Below are positions 8,903 to 19,700 of a stretch of DNA of 64,000 bases, in pieces (within the stretch, counting starts at the first letter, position 1; the number at the start of each line of letters is the position of its first letter). The translations under genes were made by a program, and so were the position numbers. The stretch covers positions 186,001 to 250,000 of the forward strand of contig SCUI01000010.1 of the NCBI GenBank assembly GCA_004297225.1, in the 5' to 3' direction. The notes beneath the pieces were generated by a model. It was not told the origin of the DNA. It searched no databases and saw only the letters and a list, made by a program, of their open reading frames with translations. The DNA comes from Lysobacteraceae bacterium (GTDB lineage: Bacteria; Pseudomonadota; Gammaproteobacteria; Xanthomonadales; Xanthomonadaceae).

Positions 8903-9614
8903 GGCCACCGGCCCCACCGTGTTCGACCACCTGCTGGAACTGCGCTCGCGGCTCCTGCGCGGCGTCGCCGGGCTGCTGCTGGTATTCGTCGCGCTGCTGC
9001 CCTTCGCCAACCGCCTGTACGCCTGGCTGGCGCAGCCGCTGCTCGACAAGCTGCCGCCGGGCGGGCAACTGATCGCGGTGGAGGTGGCATCGCCGTTCTT
9101 CGCGCCGCTGAAGCTGGCGTTCTTCGTCGCGGTGGTGGTGGCGATGCCGTGGCTGCTCTACCAGGCGTGGGCGTTCGTCGCACCGGGCCTGTACCGGCGC
9201 GAGCGGCGCCTGGCGCTGCCGCTGCTGGCGTCGGCGCTGGCGCTGTTCTACGCCGGTTGCGCCTTCGCCTACTACGTGGTGCTGCCGGCGGTGTTCGCAT
9301 TCCTGTACAAGGTCACGCCCGCGGGCGTGGCGATGATGACCGACATCAACGCCTACCTCGACTTCGTGCTGGTGGTGTTCCTCGCCTTCGGCAGCAGTTT
9401 CGAATTGCCGGTGGCGCTGGTGATCCTGGTGCTGCTGGGCTGGGTGACGCCGGCGCAGTTGCGCGAATGGCGCGGCTACGCGGTGGTCGGGATCTTCATT
9501 GTCGCCGCGGTGATCACCCCGCCCGACGTGATCTCGCAACTGCTGCTCGCCGTACCGATGGTCGCGCTGTACGAAGTCGGCATCATCGCCGCGAGCGCAC
9601 TCTCCCGGCGATGA
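8895..9614 (+). CDS. tatC: Sec-independent protein translocase TatC
   Basis: TatC is the polytopic core of the twin-arginine translocase and binds the RR motif of substrates. The 239-residue protein begins with the HLLELRSRLLRG cytosolic segment and has six hydrophobic helices. The family marks SPFFAPLKLAFFVAVVVAMP and the FELPVALVILVLLG segment are present, as is the PDVISQLLLAVPM end block. The ATG at 8895 overlaps tatB by eight bases, so translation is probably coupled. Confidence 0.96.
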   Translation: MAEATGPTVFDHLLELRSRLLRGVAGLLLVFVALLPFANRLYAWLAQPLLDKLPPGGQLIAVEVASPFFAPLKLAFFVAVVVAMPWLLYQAWAFVAPGLYRRERRLALPLLASALALFYAGCAFAYYVVLPAVFAFLYKVTPAGVAMMTDINAYLDFVLVVFLAFGSSFELPVALVILVLLGWVTPAQLREWRGYAVVGIFIVAAVITPPDVISQLLLAVPMVALYEVGIIAASALSRR

Positions 9615-10315
9615 GCGCAACCCGCCCAGGCAGCGCAGCGCCGGCCGGTTTCTGGCATCGCTACGCCGCATGGTCGCTGGACGCCGCGCTGGTCATGCTG
9701 CTGGTGCTGCCGTTCGCGTGGCCCGGGCTGCAGGTCGCCTGGCGCGCACTGGGCACGGCTACGAAGGATCTCGTCGCGTCCGTCGGCACGGCGCTGGCCG
9801 ACGCGATGATGGGTGGCGTGCCGCTGCCCGGCATCTTCGACGAACTGCTGCACGATCCGCGGCTGCTGCAGGCCGCGACGGGCGTGCAGGCCGGCCTCTG
9901 GCAACTCGCCTGGCCGCCGCTGCTGGGTTACGCGCTGCTGGCGGCGCCGTGGCATGTGCTGGGCGAGCATTCGCGCTGGCAAGGCTCCATCGGCAAGCGC
10001 GCGCTCGGACTCGCGGTGACCGACCTGGCGGACCGGCCGCTGTCGCTGGCGCGCGCCGCGCTGCGACACATGGCCGGCCTGTTGTCGTGGCTGACGCTCA
10101 ACCTCGGCCACGCGATGGCCGCGGTGCCGCCACGCAAACGCGCGCTGCACGACCTGGTGGCCGGCACGCACGTGCTGCGCGTGCGCGGCGATGCCCGCAT
10201 GCCGGGCTGGGCCCGCGCCTGGATCGTGCTGCAGTTGCTGGCGATGGTCGGCCTGTGGGCCTGGTTGATGCTGCGCTACATCGCCGCGCTGGAGGCCGGG
10301 ATTCCCGGCCTTTAG
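9611..10315 (+). CDS. RDD family membrane protein
   Basis: A 234-residue inner-membrane protein of the RDD family. WHRYAAWSLDAALVMLLVLP carries the first transmembrane helix with the conserved RxxAxxxD pattern, and GKRALGLAVTDL plus KRALHDLVAGTHVL match the C-terminal family signature. Four to five hydrophobic helices are visible. RDD proteins have no firm general function; some relatives are involved in ion transport. It overlaps tatC by ATGA and closes the tat operon. Confidence 0.85.
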   Translation: MSATRPGSAAPAGFWHRYAAWSLDAALVMLLVLPFAWPGLQVAWRALGTATKDLVASVGTALADAMMGGVPLPGIFDELLHDPRLLQAATGVQAGLWQLAWPPLLGYALLAAPWHVLGEHSRWQGSIGKRALGLAVTDLADRPLSLARAALRHMAGLLSWLTLNLGHAMAAVPPRKRALHDLVAGTHVLRVRGDARMPGWARAWIVLQLLAMVGLWAWLMLRYIAALEAGIPGL

Positions 10316-10328
10316 TCCGGGCCTGAAG

Positions 10329-11198
10329 TCAGGCCTCGATCCCGGCCACCGGCGTCGCGGCGGTCGTCGCATCGCCGGCCGGCAGCATCTGCTTCCAGGC
10401 GGTGTAGACGGTGCCCATCGCCACCGGCATCAGGATCGCGGTGGTCAGCAACTGCACCACCACCTGCATCGCGGCCTGCCCGGCGAGCAGGTTCACGATC
10501 ACGCCGATGATCATCACCGCGATGTAGACCGCGATCACCGCGATCACCAGCAGCACCAGCATCACCAGGAACGCGGGCAGGTTGCGCAGGCAGGCCTGGA
10601 AGCTGCGGCCCATCGCGGAGAATGCGCCGCGGCTGGTGAACATGATCTCGGGGATGGCGACGAAGGTGAAGAAGCCCGCGGTGATGCCGATCACCAGCGA
10701 GATCAGCAGCCACAGCGCGAAGCGGTCGAACGGGAAACCGGTGAACATGCCCGGATCCGGATTGCCGCCCGCGGCGCTGGCCTGTTCCAGCGCAGCCATC
10801 ATCTTGACCAGCGCCTCGCCGCCGACCATGACGTAGAGCAGCAGCAGGCACACCAGCACCGCGGCGATGTTCGGCAGCAGGGTCAGCAACAGCCGGCCCG
10901 CACGTCCCGAACGGAAGCCCTGCAGCAGGTCGGTCGGCTCCGCGCGCCCGCCCTGGTCGACGTCGCGCACCGCGTAGGCGATGCCGCCCATCAGCAGCGG
11001 CCCGGCGAGCACCATCGCCAGCTCCAGCACCATGAAGGCGCCGGTGCCCAGCCGCACCGACGCGGCGACCAGCAACGCCAGCAGGCCATAGAGCAGGCCG
11101 AGCAGGCCCAGGCCGAGCGGCGCCTTGCGCAGCAGCGCGAAACCACCCAGCAGCCATTCGGCGCCGGCCGAGGCCGACACCTTGCGAATGTCGTTCAT
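10329..11198 (-). CDS. BPSS1780-like integral membrane protein
   Basis: A 289-residue polytopic membrane protein with about six hydrophobic segments in pairs. The N-terminal ASAGAEWLLGGFALLRKAPL and the soluble segment GRAEPTDLLQGFRSGR are characteristic of the BPSS1780-type family, which has no known function. It is translated from the ATG at 11198, which overlaps the stop of the amidotransferase gene upstream by 4 bases (ATGA), so the two are probably one operon. It converges on the RDD gene with only 13 bp between the stops. Confidence 0.8.
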   Translation of the reverse strand: MNDIRKVSASAGAEWLLGGFALLRKAPLGLGLLGLLYGLLALLVAASVRLGTGAFMVLELAMVLAGPLLMGGIAYAVRDVDQGGRAEPTDLLQGFRSGRAGRLLLTLLPNIAAVLVCLLLLYVMVGGEALVKMMAALEQASAAGGNPDPGMFTGFPFDRFALWLLISLVIGITAGFFTFVAIPEIMFTSRGAFSAMGRSFQACLRNLPAFLVMLVLLVIAVIAVYIAVMIIGVIVNLLAGQAAMQVVVQLLTTAILMPVAMGTVYTAWKQMLPAGDATTAATPVAGIEA

Positions 11199-11938
11199 GC
11201 GTTTTTCCCCATGGAGCCAGGCGCCAGTGTACGGGCATGGCGGATGAAGCGGCGCAGCACCCGGCGCGCGTGCGGGGTCGCGGTGACGGCGGCGGCCAGG
11301 GCGCGCGGATCGCGGCCTTCGCGCGCGAGCGCATCGCGGCGCGCGTGCAGGTAGCCATGCATGTGGGTGGTGCTGAATTCCGGATGGAACTGCACGCCCC
11401 AGGCGGAACGGCCCCAGCGGAAGGCGTGGATGTCGTCGAGCCCCGACGCCGCCAGCCGCACCGCGCCGTCGGGCAGCGCGAGCACGCTCTGCAGGTGCGT
11501 GGCCTGCGCGGGGAAGCTGCCGGGCAGGCCGGCGAACAGCGGATCGTCCGCGGCCGGTGCGTGCAGTTCCAGCGCGATCGTGCCCATCTCGCGGCCGCGC
11601 GGATTGTCGGCGACGGTGCCGCCCAGCGCGTGGGCGAGCAATTGGTGGCCGTAGCAGATCCCGAGCACGGGCACCCCGGCTTCGGCGGAATCGCGCAGCC
11701 ATGCCGCGCTGGCTTCGCTCCAGGCGTGGCGATCGGTGACCATCGCGCCCGAGCCGGTGACCAGCACCCCGGCGAAGCCCTCGCGCGAGGGCAAGGCCTC
11801 GCCGCGCTCGACGTCCACCGCCACCGCCTCGTCCGCGCGCAGCCCGGCGGCCACCCGGATCCAGTGCGGAAAGCGGCCGTGGCGGCGCATCGAAGCGACC
11901 GGCTGGCCGGTCTCGAGGATCAGGAAGGGCGCGTGCAC
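11195..11938 (-). CDS. Class I glutamine amidotransferase (GuaA-type domain)
   Basis: A 247-residue single-domain glutamine amidotransferase. The nucleophile elbow [15 protein letters not shown] carries the catalytic Cys, and [10 protein letters not shown] the catalytic His-x-Glu. The domain resembles the glutaminase part of GMP synthase but no synthase domain is attached, so it may be a stand-alone gamma-glutamyl hydrolase or an amidotransferase with an unknown partner. It is divergent from glyQ at 11977, with 38 bp between them, and overlaps the following membrane-protein gene by ATGA. Confidence 0.88.
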   Translation of the reverse strand: MHAPFLILETGQPVASMRRHGRFPHWIRVAAGLRADEAVAVDVERGEALPSREGFAGVLVTGSGAMVTDRHAWSEASAAWLRDSAEAGVPVLGICYGHQLLAHALGGTVADNPRGREMGTIALELHAPAADDPLFAGLPGSFPAQATHLQSVLALPDGAVRLAASGLDDIHAFRWGRSAWGVQFHPEFSTTHMHGYLHARRDALAREGRDPRALAAAVTATPHARRVLRRFIRHARTLAPGSMGKNA

Positions 11939-11976
11939 GCCCGTATACTAACGGGCTTTCGCAGCGCGAATACCGC

Positions 11977-12870
11977 ATGTCCGGACCCACCTTCCAGGAA
12001 CTGATCCAGCGCCTCAACGCCTACTGGGCGGCGCAGGGCTGCGTGCTGGTGCAGCCGCTGGACCTGGAGGTCGGCGCCGGCACCTTCCACCCCGCCACCT
12101 TCCTGCGCTCGATCGGGCCGGAACCGTGGGCGGCCGCCTACGTGCAGCCGTGCCGTCGCCCGACCGACGGCCGCTATGGCGAGAACCCCAACCGCCTGCA
12201 GCGCTACTACCAGTACCAGGTGGTGATGAAGCCCAACCCGGACGACATCCAGGCGCTGTACCTGGGTTCGCTGGTGGCGCTGGGCATCGACCCGAAGGTG
12301 CACGACCTGCGCTTCGTCGAGGACAACTGGGAATCGCCGACGCTCGGCGCCTGGGGCCTTGGCTGGGAAGTCTGGCTCAACGGCATGGAAGTCACCCAGT
12401 TCACCTATTTCCAGCAGGCCGGCGGGCTGGAGTGCAAGCCGGTGCTCGGCGAGATTACCTACGGCCTCGAGCGCCTGTGCATGTACCTGCAGAACGTGGA
12501 CGACGTGTTCGATCTGGTCTGGACGCACGGTCCGGACGGCTCGCCTGTGACCTACCGCGACGTCTACCACCAGAACGAGGTCGAGCAGAGCGCCTACAAC
12601 TTCGAGCACGCGAACGTCGAAGTGCTGCTGCGCCGCTTCGACGAATGCGAGGCCGAGGCGCTGAAGCTGGTCGAGCTCGGCCTGCCGCTGCCGGCCTACG
12701 AGCAGGTGATGAAGGCCTCGCACTGCTTCAACCTGCTCGACGCGCGCCGCGCGATTTCGGTGACCGAGCGCCAGCGCTACATCCTGCGGGTGCGCAAGCT
12801 GTCGCAGGCGGTGGCCGAAGCGTATTACGCGCAGCGCGAGAAGCTGGGCTTCCCGGGGCTGAAGCGATGA
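11977..12870 (+). CDS. glyQ: Glycyl-tRNA synthetase alpha subunit
   Basis: Alpha subunit of the tetrameric bacterial glycyl-tRNA synthetase, which carries the class II catalytic core for glycine activation. The 297-residue protein shows [20 protein letters not shown] at the start, [32 protein letters not shown] and [12 protein letters not shown], all conserved across the family. GlyS begins inside its stop codon (ATGA), as is common for this pair. Confidence 0.98.
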   Translation: MSGPTFQELIQRLNAYWAAQGCVLVQPLDLEVGAGTFHPATFLRSIGPEPWAAAYVQPCRRPTDGRYGENPNRLQRYYQYQVVMKPNPDDIQALYLGSLVALGIDPKVHDLRFVEDNWESPTLGAWGLGWEVWLNGMEVTQFTYFQQAGGLECKPVLGEITYGLERLCMYLQNVDDVFDLVWTHGPDGSPVTYRDVYHQNEVEQSAYNFEHANVEVLLRRFDECEAEALKLVELGLPLPAYEQVMKASHCFNLLDARRAISVTERQRYILRVRKLSQAVAEAYYAQREKLGFPGLKR

Positions 12871-14906
12871 AACCGCTGCTGCTGGAAATCGGCACCGAGG
12901 AGTTGCCCGTCGCCGCCCTGCCCGGACTCGCGCAGGCGCTGTTCGACGGCGTCATCGAAGGCCTGGTGAAGCGCGGCGTCGTCGTGGACCGCGACGACGC
13001 CAAGCCGCTGCATTCGCCGCGCCGCCTCGCGGTGCTGCTGCCGGGCGTCGGCGTGCAGCAGCCCGAGCAGCACTCGGAAGTGCTCGGGCCGTACGTCAAC
13101 ATCGCGCTCGACGGCGAGGGCCAGCCGACACGTGCATTGCAGGGGTTCGCGGCCAAGGCCGGCGTCGACTGGACGCAACTGCAGCGCACCAGCGACCAGA
13201 AGGGCGAGCGCTTCGTGCACCGCGCGGTGACCCCCGGTGCGCCCACCGCGTCGCTGCTGCCGGAAGTGCTGGCCGAGGCGGTCGCGGCGATGCCGATCCC
13301 CAAACCGATGCGCTGGGGCGATCGCGATGCGGGCTTTGCCCGCCCGGTGCACTGGCTGGTGCTGCTGCACGGCGACGAGGTCGTGGAGGCATCGCTGTTC
13401 GGCCTGCAGGCCGACCGCATGAGCCGCGGCCACCGTTTCGTGCACGAAGGCCCGGTCTGGATCGGTTCGCCCGGCGATTACGTCGACGCGCTGCGCGCCG
13501 CCCACGTGCTGGTGGATCCGGACGAGCGCCGCGAGCGCATCGTGCGCGAGGTCCGCGACGCCGCGCGCGCGGCCGGCGGCGTGGCCCGCATCGACGACGG
13601 CAACCTCGAGCAGGTGAACTGCCTGGTCGAATGGCCTGCCGCGGTGCTTTGCAGCTTCGAGCGCGATTTCCTCGCGGTGCCGCAGGAAGCGCTGGTGGCG
13701 ACGATGGAAGCCAACCAGAAGTTCTTCCCGGTACTCGACGATGGCGGCAGGCTGACCGAGCACTTCGTCGGCGTCGCCAACATCGAGTCGACAGACGTCG
13801 GCGAGGTGCGCAAGGGCTACGAGCGGGTGATCCGCCCGCGTTTCGCCGACGCGCGCTTCTTCTTCGACGAGGACCTGAAGCAGGGCCTGGCGTCGATGAA
13901 CGAGGGCCTGGCCAGCGTCACCTACCAGGCCAAGTTGGGCACGATCGCCGACAAGGTCGCGCGCGTGGCCGCGCTGGCCGAGGCGATCGCGCCGGAGCTG
14001 GGCGTGCAGCCGTCCCTGGCGCGGCGCGCGGCGGAGCTGTCGAAGGCCGACCTGCAATCGCGGCTGGTCAACGAATTCCCCGAGCTGCAGGGCATCGCCG
14101 GGCGTTACTACGCTGCAGCGGCCGGCGAAGCCGAAGCGGTGTCCGACGCGATCGACGAAGCCTGGATGCCGCGCTATTCCGCCGATGCGATCGCGCCCTC
14201 GCCGCTGGGCCGCGCGCTCGCGGTCGCGGAACGGCTGGACACGCTGGCCGGCGGCTTCCGCGCCGGGCTGAAGCCGACCGGCAACAAGGACCCGTTCGCG
14301 CTGCGCCGCGCCGCACTCGGCCTGGCGCGCACGCTGGTGGAAGGCGGGCTGGACCTGGACCTGGATCGCGCACTCGAGCGCGCCGGCGCCGACGTCGCCG
14401 AGGTACGCGACTTCATTTTCGATCGCCTGCGCAGCTACTACGCCGAGCAGTCGGTGCCGGTGCAGCAGTTCGAGGCGGTGGCCGCGGTGCACCCGCGCTC
14501 GCTGGCCGACTTCGACCGGCGGCTCAAGGCGATCGCGCAGTTCGCGCTGCTGCCCGAAGCCGAAGCGCTGGCGGCGGCGAACAAGCGCATCCGCAACATC
14601 CTGCGCAAGGCCGAAGGCGGGATCCCGGAGGCCGTGGATCCTTCGCGCTTCACCGAGGCCGCCGAGCGCGAACTGGCCGCCGCGGTGGACGCCGCCGTCG
14701 CCGACACTGATGCCGCGCTGCAGTCGCGCGACTACGTCGCCGTGCTCGCGCGCCTGGCGCGCCTGCGCCCGCAGGTGGACGCGTTCTTCGACCACGTCAT
14801 GGTCAACGTCGAGGATCCGGCCGTGCGCGGCAACCGCCTTGCGCTGCTGCAGCGGCTGGCCGACCGGCTGGGCAGCACCGCCGCGATCGAGCATCTGTCC
14901 ACCTGA
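12867..14906 (+). CDS. glyS: Glycyl-tRNA synthetase beta subunit
   Basis: Beta subunit of glycyl-tRNA synthetase, which supplies tRNA recognition. The 679-residue protein begins [20 protein letters not shown] and includes [30 protein letters not shown] and [15 protein letters not shown]. The C-terminal part contains the ALIC-like anticodon-binding region. Length is normal. The ATG at 12867 overlaps glyQ by 4 bases. Confidence 0.98.
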   Translation: MKPLLLEIGTEELPVAALPGLAQALFDGVIEGLVKRGVVVDRDDAKPLHSPRRLAVLLPGVGVQQPEQHSEVLGPYVNIALDGEGQPTRALQGFAAKAGVDWTQLQRTSDQKGERFVHRAVTPGAPTASLLPEVLAEAVAAMPIPKPMRWGDRDAGFARPVHWLVLLHGDEVVEASLFGLQADRMSRGHRFVHEGPVWIGSPGDYVDALRAAHVLVDPDERRERIVREVRDAARAAGGVARIDDGNLEQVNCLVEWPAAVLCSFERDFLAVPQEALVATMEANQKFFPVLDDGGRLTEHFVGVANIESTDVGEVRKGYERVIRPRFADARFFFDEDLKQGLASMNEGLASVTYQAKLGTIADKVARVAALAEAIAPELGVQPSLARRAAELSKADLQSRLVNEFPELQGIAGRYYAAAAGEAEAVSDAIDEAWMPRYSADAIAPSPLGRALAVAERLDTLAGGFRAGLKPTGNKDPFALRRAALGLARTLVEGGLDLDLDRALERAGADVAEVRDFIFDRLRSYYAEQSVPVQQFEAVAAVHPRSLADFDRRLKAIAQFALLPEAEALAAANKRIRNILRKAEGGIPEAVDPSRFTEAAERELAAAVDAAVADTDAALQSRDYVAVLARLARLRPQVDAFFDHVMVNVEDPAVRGNRLALLQRLADRLGSTAAIEHLST

Positions 14907-14955
14907 CGTCGCCGTGACGGGCGTGAATACGCGCGCCCGGCTATCCTCCGGGGCC

Positions 14956-16704
14956 ATGCGCCCCGCCCCACGCCTGATCGCGATCGCCGCGCTGTTCCTG
15001 GCCTCGGGCGTAGCGCATGCGGCCGTGGTGCAACGCGTGGACATCACCGGCGTGGACGAGGCGATGGCCGAAAACGTCTACCGCTCACTCACGCTGGTGC
15101 AGGCGATCGGACGTGACGTGTCCGAACGGCGCATGGCCTACCTGGTGCGCGAGGCGGAAGACGAGGCGCGCGCGGCACTGCAGCCGTTCGGTTATTACTC
15201 GCCGGCGATCACCGTCACCCCGGATCCGGTCGCCGGCAGCGTCACCCTGGCCATCGATCCCGGCCTGCCCGTGCGCGTGGACGGCTTCTCGCTGGCGATC
15301 GAAGGCGAAGGCAGCAGCGACGACGAATTGCGCGAGCAACTCGACGCCTTCCGGCCCCGCCGCGGCGAGATCTTCGACAGCGTCCTCTACGACACCAGCA
15401 AGGCCGCGATCACCGGCCGCCTGGCGCAACGCGGTTACTTCGATGCCAGCCTGCTCGCGCATCGCGTGGAGGTGACGCGCGCCGACCTCGCCGCCGACAT
15501 CGACCTGCGCTGGGACAGCGGCGCGCGTTACGCGATGGGCGAGGTCGCGTTCGAGCAGGACCCGGCGATCATCCGCCCGCAGCTGCTGCAGAAACTGGTC
15601 TCGTGGCAACCGGGCGAGCCGTTCGAATCGCTGCACATCGACCGCCTGCGCACCTCGCTGGCGAGCCTGGACTATTTCGCCACGATCGCCATCGACGCCA
15701 CGCCCGTGCGCGGCAACGGCGACAAGCGCGTACCGGTGCGGGTGGCGCTGACGCCCGCGCCGCGCAGCATCTACACCGCCGGCCTGAGCTACGGCACCGA
15801 GAGCGGCGCCGGCGTGCGGCTGGGTCTGGAGCGGCGCTATCTCAACTCGCGCGGACACAAGGCACTGGCGCAGGTGGACTGGGCCGAGAAGCGCAAGACC
15901 GCAACGCTGCAGTACCGCATTCCCGCGTTCGCCTGGCTCGACGGCTGGTACACGGCGAGCCTGCAGGTTGCCGACGAGCAGACCGACTACATGGACAGCC
16001 GTCGCGTGGAGTTGGTGTTCAGCCGCAGCGGCGAGATCAATCCGCATCTCACCGCGATCGCCTCGGTGCACGTGCTGCGCGAACGCTGGGCCTACACGGG
16101 CGACCTCGAGAATCCGGGATACCGTTACGGCAGCTTCAGCTTCCCGGAATTGAGCGCCGAATACGCGGACGTGGACGACCGCCTTTATCCGCGCGCCGGC
16201 ATCGCCGGCTCGCTGCGCCTGCGCGCGGCGCCGGGCTTCGGCACTGATGCCAGCTTCAGCCAGGTGTATGCGCGCGCGGCCTGGTTCCGCGGCCTCGGGC
16301 CCGACGACCGGCTGATCGTCCGCGGCGAGCTCGGCCACACCTGGACCGACGTCCTCACCAACCTGCCACCGAGCCTGCGCTTCTACGCCGGCGGCGACCG
16401 CAGCATCCGTGGCTACGACTATCGCGAAGTCGGGCCGCGCGTCGGCGACTTCGGCATCGGCGCGCGCAACCTGGTGACGACGAGTGTCGAGTACGAGCAT
16501 TACTTCAACCGCAGCTGGGGCGGCGCGGTGTTCGTCGACAGCGGCAGCGCCTTCAACGGGCGCACGCCGGACATGCATACCGGCGTCGGCGTCGGGGTGC
16601 GCTGGCGCTCACCCGTGGGCCCGGTGCGACTGGACATCGCCCGCGGACTCGACGACCCGCGTTCCTCGTTCACCCTCGGCCTCAGCTTCGGGACGGAGTT
16701 CTGA
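14956..16704 (+). CDS. tamA: Translocation and assembly module TamA (Omp85 family)
   Basis: TamA is an outer-membrane Omp85-family protein that works with TamB in assembling outer-membrane proteins and in lipid transport to the outer membrane. The 582-residue product has a signal peptide ending near HAAVVQRV, about three POTRA domains up to around residue 270 and a C-terminal beta-barrel. The RFYAGGDRSIRGYDYREVGP segment is the Omp85 L6 VRGF/Y-like motif (RGY here), and the protein ends in F, as expected for barrel recognition. tamB follows after two bases. Confidence 0.94.
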   Translation: MRPAPRLIAIAALFLASGVAHAAVVQRVDITGVDEAMAENVYRSLTLVQAIGRDVSERRMAYLVREAEDEARAALQPFGYYSPAITVTPDPVAGSVTLAIDPGLPVRVDGFSLAIEGEGSSDDELREQLDAFRPRRGEIFDSVLYDTSKAAITGRLAQRGYFDASLLAHRVEVTRADLAADIDLRWDSGARYAMGEVAFEQDPAIIRPQLLQKLVSWQPGEPFESLHIDRLRTSLASLDYFATIAIDATPVRGNGDKRVPVRVALTPAPRSIYTAGLSYGTESGAGVRLGLERRYLNSRGHKALAQVDWAEKRKTATLQYRIPAFAWLDGWYTASLQVADEQTDYMDSRRVELVFSRSGEINPHLTAIASVHVLRERWAYTGDLENPGYRYGSFSFPELSAEYADVDDRLYPRAGIAGSLRLRAAPGFGTDASFSQVYARAAWFRGLGPDDRLIVRGELGHTWTDVLTNLPPSLRFYAGGDRSIRGYDYREVGPRVGDFGIGARNLVTTSVEYEHYFNRSWGGAVFVDSGSAFNGRTPDMHTGVGVGVRWRSPVGPVRLDIARGLDDPRSSFTLGLSFGTEF

Positions 16705-16706
16705 CC

Positions 16707-19700
16707 GTGGCCGATCCGCGCACCGTGCCGCCAGAGGAGCGCGAACGCCGCATCGCCGAGCTGCGCGCGCGCCGGCGCAAGCGCCTGCGCGTACTGGCCT
16801 GGCGCAGCGGGTTCTTCATCGTCGGCATCGCCCTGCTGGTGGCGGTGCTGCTGTACTGGTTGCTGGGCACGGTCGGCGGCCGCGACGTCCTGCTGCGGCA
16901 GATCGTCTCGCGCCTGCCGCCCGGCGCCACGCTGACGTGGGAGAAAGCGGTCGGCCCGGCCGCCGGCCCGATGACCTTGCGTGGGGTGCGCTTCACCCTG
17001 CCGCGGCAACTCGATCCCGACTGCGTGGCCACGGCGCGGATGACCTGCAAGACCGGCACGCTGGTGTTCACCGCCGACACGCTGGTGGTGGATCCCGCGC
17101 TGCGGCCGCTGCTGGGACGCCGCCTGCGGCTGGATGCGCTGGTGGTGCAGGACGCGACGCTCGACCTGCCGGAAAGCGACACGCCGTTCGAACTGCCGCG
17201 CTGGCCGGAATCGTTGCCGGCGATCGCCCCGCCGCTGTCGTTGCGTGCCGACGCGATCGTGGTGGACGACTTCACCGTCACCCGCGCCGGCGAGCCGCTG
17301 GTCGCGATATCGCGCGCACGCGGCGGGCTCGATGCTTCCACCGGCGCGCTGCACCTGGCGCACGTCGTCGTCGACAGCGATCACGGCCGCTTCGGCGCGG
17401 ACGGCGATTACCTGCCCGGCGACGACTACCGCATGGACCTCACCCTGACGGCAGTGCTGCCGGCGCCCGCCGGGCGCACGCCACCCAGCCTGGGCCTGGT
17501 CGCGCGCGGCGACCTGTCGCACCTGGTGGTGGCGCTGGCCGGCAACGCGCCGGCGCCCGTGGATGCGCGACTGGTGCTGGACGACGACAGTGGCGGCGAG
17601 ACGCCGCGCTGGGCGCTCCGCGCCAGCAGCGAAGGCCTCGACACCGGCGTGCTGGCCGGCAGCGGCGAAGCCTCCACGCCGCTGGTGTTCTCGTTGCAGG
17701 CGAACGGGGTCTCCGGCGACATGCAGGCGCGAGGCGAACTGACGCGCGGCGACTTCAGCGTGCGCATGCAGCCCTCGCGGCTGGTGCTCGACGACCAGGT
17801 GCTCACCGTGCAACCGCTGGTGCTGGATGTGCTGGGCGGCCGCGTCACCGCGCGTGGCCACGTCGACCTGCACCAGACCATCGCCGTGCGCCGGGAGCCC
17901 GACGTCGAACTGGACGTGCAGGCACGCGGCCTGGAATGGCGCGGCGACACCGGGGACGCAGCGGTCGTCACCGGCGACTCCGACTTGCGCATCGACGGCA
18001 GCACCGACGATTGGCGCGCGGCCGGCACCGCGACCTTGCGTCGCGAAGGCGAGCGCGCGCAACTGCGCTTCGAGGGTCGCGGCAACCGCGAACGCGTCGC
18101 GATCCGTTCGCTGCACGCGCGCATGCCCACGGGCTCGTTGCAGGCAAGCGGCGAACTGCGCTGGGCGCCGTCGCTCTCGTGGACTGCGGATGCGCGACTG
18201 GCGGGCTTCGATCCCGGCTACCTGTTGCCCGACTGGAACGGCGCGGTCGATGGACGCCTGTCCACCCGCGGCAACGCGCGCGACGGCGGCGGCCTCGACC
18301 TGACCGTGGACGTGCAGGACCTCGGCGGCACGTTGCGCGGGCGTGCGCTCGACGGCCGCGGCACGCTCACTGCGCGCACGCCCGGCGCGCGCGGCGGCGC
18401 CACTGCATGGCAAGGCGATGTCGCGCTGGCGCTGGGTGCCTCGCGCGTGCAGGCGCGTGGCCGCATCGACCAGCGGATGGACGTGCAGGCGACGTTCGCG
18501 CCGCTGCACCTGGCCGACCTGCGGCCCGGCGCCAGCGGCACCTTGCGCGGCACGCTCGCGCTGGCCGGCGAGCGCAACGCGCCCGACGTCGAAGCCAACC
18601 TCGAAGGCAGCGGCCTGGCCTGGGGCGACTGGCGCGCAGGGACGCTGCACGCGCGCGGCGGCCTGCCCTGGCGCGGCAGCGGCGGGCAGCTGACCGTGGA
18701 CGCCAGTGCCTTGCAGGCGGCGGGTATCGAGCTCGAGACGTTGCGCGTGAATGCCAACGGCGCGGTCGAGCAGCTGCAGTTCGATGCGGTCGCGCAGGGC
18801 GCGCCAGGGACGGTTTCGGTCGCCGGCACTACCGACCGCCGCAACGGACTGTGGCGCGCGACGCTGGCGCAACTGCAGCTGGCGCCCGCGCGCGGCAGCC
18901 AGTGGAGCCTGCAGGCGCCCACCACGCTGTCGCAAACCAGCGGTGGCTGGAGGATCACCGACAGCTGCCTGGCGGCCAGCGACGGCGGCACCCTGTGCGC
19001 CAGTGGCGGCTGGCCCGCGCCAGGCGTCGACATCGAAGGCCGCGGTTTGCCGCTCGCGCTGGTCGCCCCCTACCTGCCCGAACGCAGCGACGGGCAGACG
19101 TGGCAGTTGCACGGTGAGTTCGCGCTCGACGCCGACGTGCGCCAGTCCCGCGGCCGCTGGCTCGGCCACGCCCGATTGACCTCGGCCAGTGGTGGCCTGG
19201 AGAGCAGCGACCGCACACGCGACGACCTGTTCGCCTATCGCGACCTGCAACTGGAGGCGGACTTCGGCCCGCAGCGCGTGCAGGCGACGCTCGGCGCAGC
19301 GGTCAGCGGCAATGGCCGCGTCGACGCGACGCTGGCCACCGGCTGGGATGAGTTCGCCCCGCTGTCGGGCGACGTGCGCGTGCGCATGACCGAACTCACC
19401 TGGCTGGAACTGCTGTCGCCGGACATCGTCGCGCCGACAGGCTTGCTGGTGGGCGACATCACGCTCGGCGGTACGCGTGGCGCGCCGACTTTGGGCGGCC
19501 AGGCCCGACTCACCGGCTTCAGCGCCGAGATTCCCGCGCTCGGGATCAAGCCGACCGACGGCACGCTGACCCTCGACGCCTTGCCCGACGGCACCGCGCG
19601 CATCAACGGCAGCCTGCGTTCGGGCGCCGGCACGCTGGCGATCGACGGCAGCCTCGGCTGGCGCGACGAAGGCGCGCCGCTGCAGCTCACCATCAAGGGC